DNA from: Streptosporangiaceae bacterium
GTDB lineage: Bacteria; Actinomycetota; Actinomycetes; Streptosporangiales; Streptosporangiaceae
Direction of reading: 5' to 3'
NCBI GenBank assembly: GCA_030040815.1
Contig: JASHSZ010000571.1
Span: 1 to 6,996 of the forward strand
Length of the DNA stretch: 6,996 nt
This document shows, piece by piece, positions 5,993-6,996 of the stretch. The notes below the pieces were generated by a model. That model saw only the letters and a list, made by a program, of their open reading frames with translations, searched no databases and had not been told where the DNA came from. Position 1 is the stretch's first letter, and every line of letters begins with the position of its first letter. The position numbers and the translations under genes are program-made.

Positions 5993-6996
5993 TCACTGCC
6001 CGGTGGCCACGCCCGGGCCGAGCGGATCGCCGACTTGCTCGTGCACCGCAGCGAGGTTGTCCTGTGCCGGGTACTTCGCCGCGGCCGGGCCGTCGGCGAA
6101 CGCTGTCAGCACGTTCGCCGTCACCTTCCGGGTGAACTGCCCGGCGGCGCTGGTGAGCCCCCAGCCGTACAGCGGCGGGCCGAAAGCCTCTACCCAGCGC
6201 ATGGTGCCGGTGTTGAACACACCTGCACCGCCGGGGTGTGTGTAGTACGCGGAATCGGCGAAGCTGGCCACCCCGTCGCACGTCAGCGGTGAGTGCGCGA
6301 GCACCTGGATGGGCCGCTGCACCGGGAAGCCCGGCGTCACCCGGTCATACTCGATGCCCACCAGCACGGGAAAGCTCGTGCCCGCGCTCACCCCGGTGCC
6401 CCTGAACATCCACGCGCCCGGTGTCAGCACCACGTAGTCGGCGATCGCCGGGTAGCCCTCGTACAGCGTCCCGATGAGCGAGGACTCCGGGTCGGGGTTC
6501 GGCGGCTCGCGCCAGTCGCTGGTGACCAGGTCGTTCTGCACGCCGTATAGCGGGTCGAGCTGGTAGCTGGTCTTGTAGCACACGACCTGCCTGTTCGGGC
6601 CGAGCGCGGTCGGCTCCAGCCGGGTCCGGCGGAACATCGCGTTCGCGCCGAGGAACGCGATGTTCATGCCGGCGTCCCTGGCCGCGGTCACGGTCGCTCG
6701 CTCCGCCGGCGACCAGTACTCGTCGTGGCCAGGTGACACGAGCGCGCTGGCGCCGTCCAGCGAGTGCGGGTTTTCGGCGATGTCCATGGCGGTCAGGTAC
6801 GAGAGCGGCAGGCCGAGCCGCTCGGCCAGGTTCACCAGCTTGCGCTCGTACACCATGAACAGGTACGCGCCGTCATAGTCGCCCGGACGATCGAGGCTCA
6901 CCACGTAGGACCGGTCGTCGTAGCCACCGCTCGGCCCCACGTACAGGTCGTAGCCGCCCCAGGTGTTGTAGGCCTGCCAGGTCGGCACCGCGTTCT
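5993..6996 (-). CDS. N,N-dimethylformamidase large-subunit-like protein (C-terminal part; runs off right edge)
   Basis: The last 333 residues or so of a larger protein are visible; the frame is still open at the right edge (…NAVPTWQAYNTWGG), so the GTG at 6988 is internal, not the start. The region matches the C-terminal catalytic domain of the dimethylformamidase beta-subunit family: TWQAYNTWGG, SLDRPGDYDG, PLSYLTAMDI, VSPGHDEYWSPAERATVTAARDAGMNIAFLGANAMFRRTRLE, VCYKT, TSDWRE, ESSLIGTLYEG, WMFRGTGVSAG and HPGGAGVFNTGTMRWVE. In the characterised Paracoccus enzyme a mononuclear iron is held by two tyrosines and a glutamate; here the Tyr of WQAYN and the His-x-Glu of GHDEYW are candidates. That enzyme hydrolyses N,N-dimethylformamide to dimethylamine and formate, but most actinobacterial homologues are uncharacterised, so the substrate is unknown. 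The C-terminal tail (about 305-331) is variable and Gly/Ala-rich. The N-terminal half, including any signal peptide or lectin-like domain, lies outside the window. Confidence 0.88.
   Translation of the reverse strand, partial: NAVPTWQAYNTWGGYDLYVGPSGGYDDRSYVVSLDRPGDYDGAYLFMVYERKLVNLAERLGLPLSYLTAMDIAENPHSLDGASALVSPGHDEYWSPAERATVTAARDAGMNIAFLGANAMFRRTRLEPTALGPNRQVVCYKTSYQLDPLYGVQNDLVTSDWREPPNPDPESSLIGTLYEGYPAIADYVVLTPGAWMFRGTGVSAGTSFPVLVGIEYDRVTPGFPVQRPIQVLAHSPLTCDGVASFADSAYYTHPGGAGVFNTGTMRWVEAFGPPLYGWGLTSAAGQFTRKVTANVLTAFADGPAAAKYPAQDNLAAVHEQVGDPLGPGVATGQ

Overview
The window is a high-GC stretch from what is most likely an actinobacterium. The coding frames are strongly G/C at third positions, GTG starts are common, basic-tailed membrane proteins occur, and a DinG/XPD-type iron-sulfur helicase of the actinobacterial kind is present. 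I cannot fix the genus from sequence alone. I see no rRNA, tRNA, CRISPR array, insertion sequence or phage gene.

Layout, left to right. Positions 1-60 hold the first 20 codons of a minus-strand gene running off the left edge. A 252-bp divergent spacer follows, then a plus-strand pirin-family gene (313-1314). The pirin gene converges on a minus-strand gene (1356-2489) for a single-pass membrane protein with an LppX/LprG-like extracytoplasmic domain and an N-terminal tail built from 24-residue tandem repeats. Positions 2490-3016 have no intact large gene but hold a decayed-looking reading frame with two Cys-rich zinc-ribbon-like pieces separated by an in-frame amber stop. Next, also on the minus strand, are a 107-aa beta-rich conserved-looking protein (3017-3340) and a short ORF upstream of it (3337-3474). 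Both junctions of this small cluster are 4-base GTGA stop/start overlaps, which suggests a translationally coupled mini-operon. The largest gene, a DinG-like Fe-S ATP-dependent DNA helicase, occupies 3666-5783. After a 209-bp spacer containing the start of a possible small membrane ORF, the window ends inside an N,N-dimethylformamidase large-subunit-like gene (5993 to beyond 6996), also on the minus strand.

The neighbours do not form one obvious pathway. Helicase, pirin and dimethylformamidase-like protein look like independent chromosomal genes. The part least explained by known families is 2500-3480, where three tiny ORFs are linked by GTGA overlaps and the last is cut by a stop codon between two predicted metal-binding knuckles. 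I see no strong evidence of a new defence or mobile system here.
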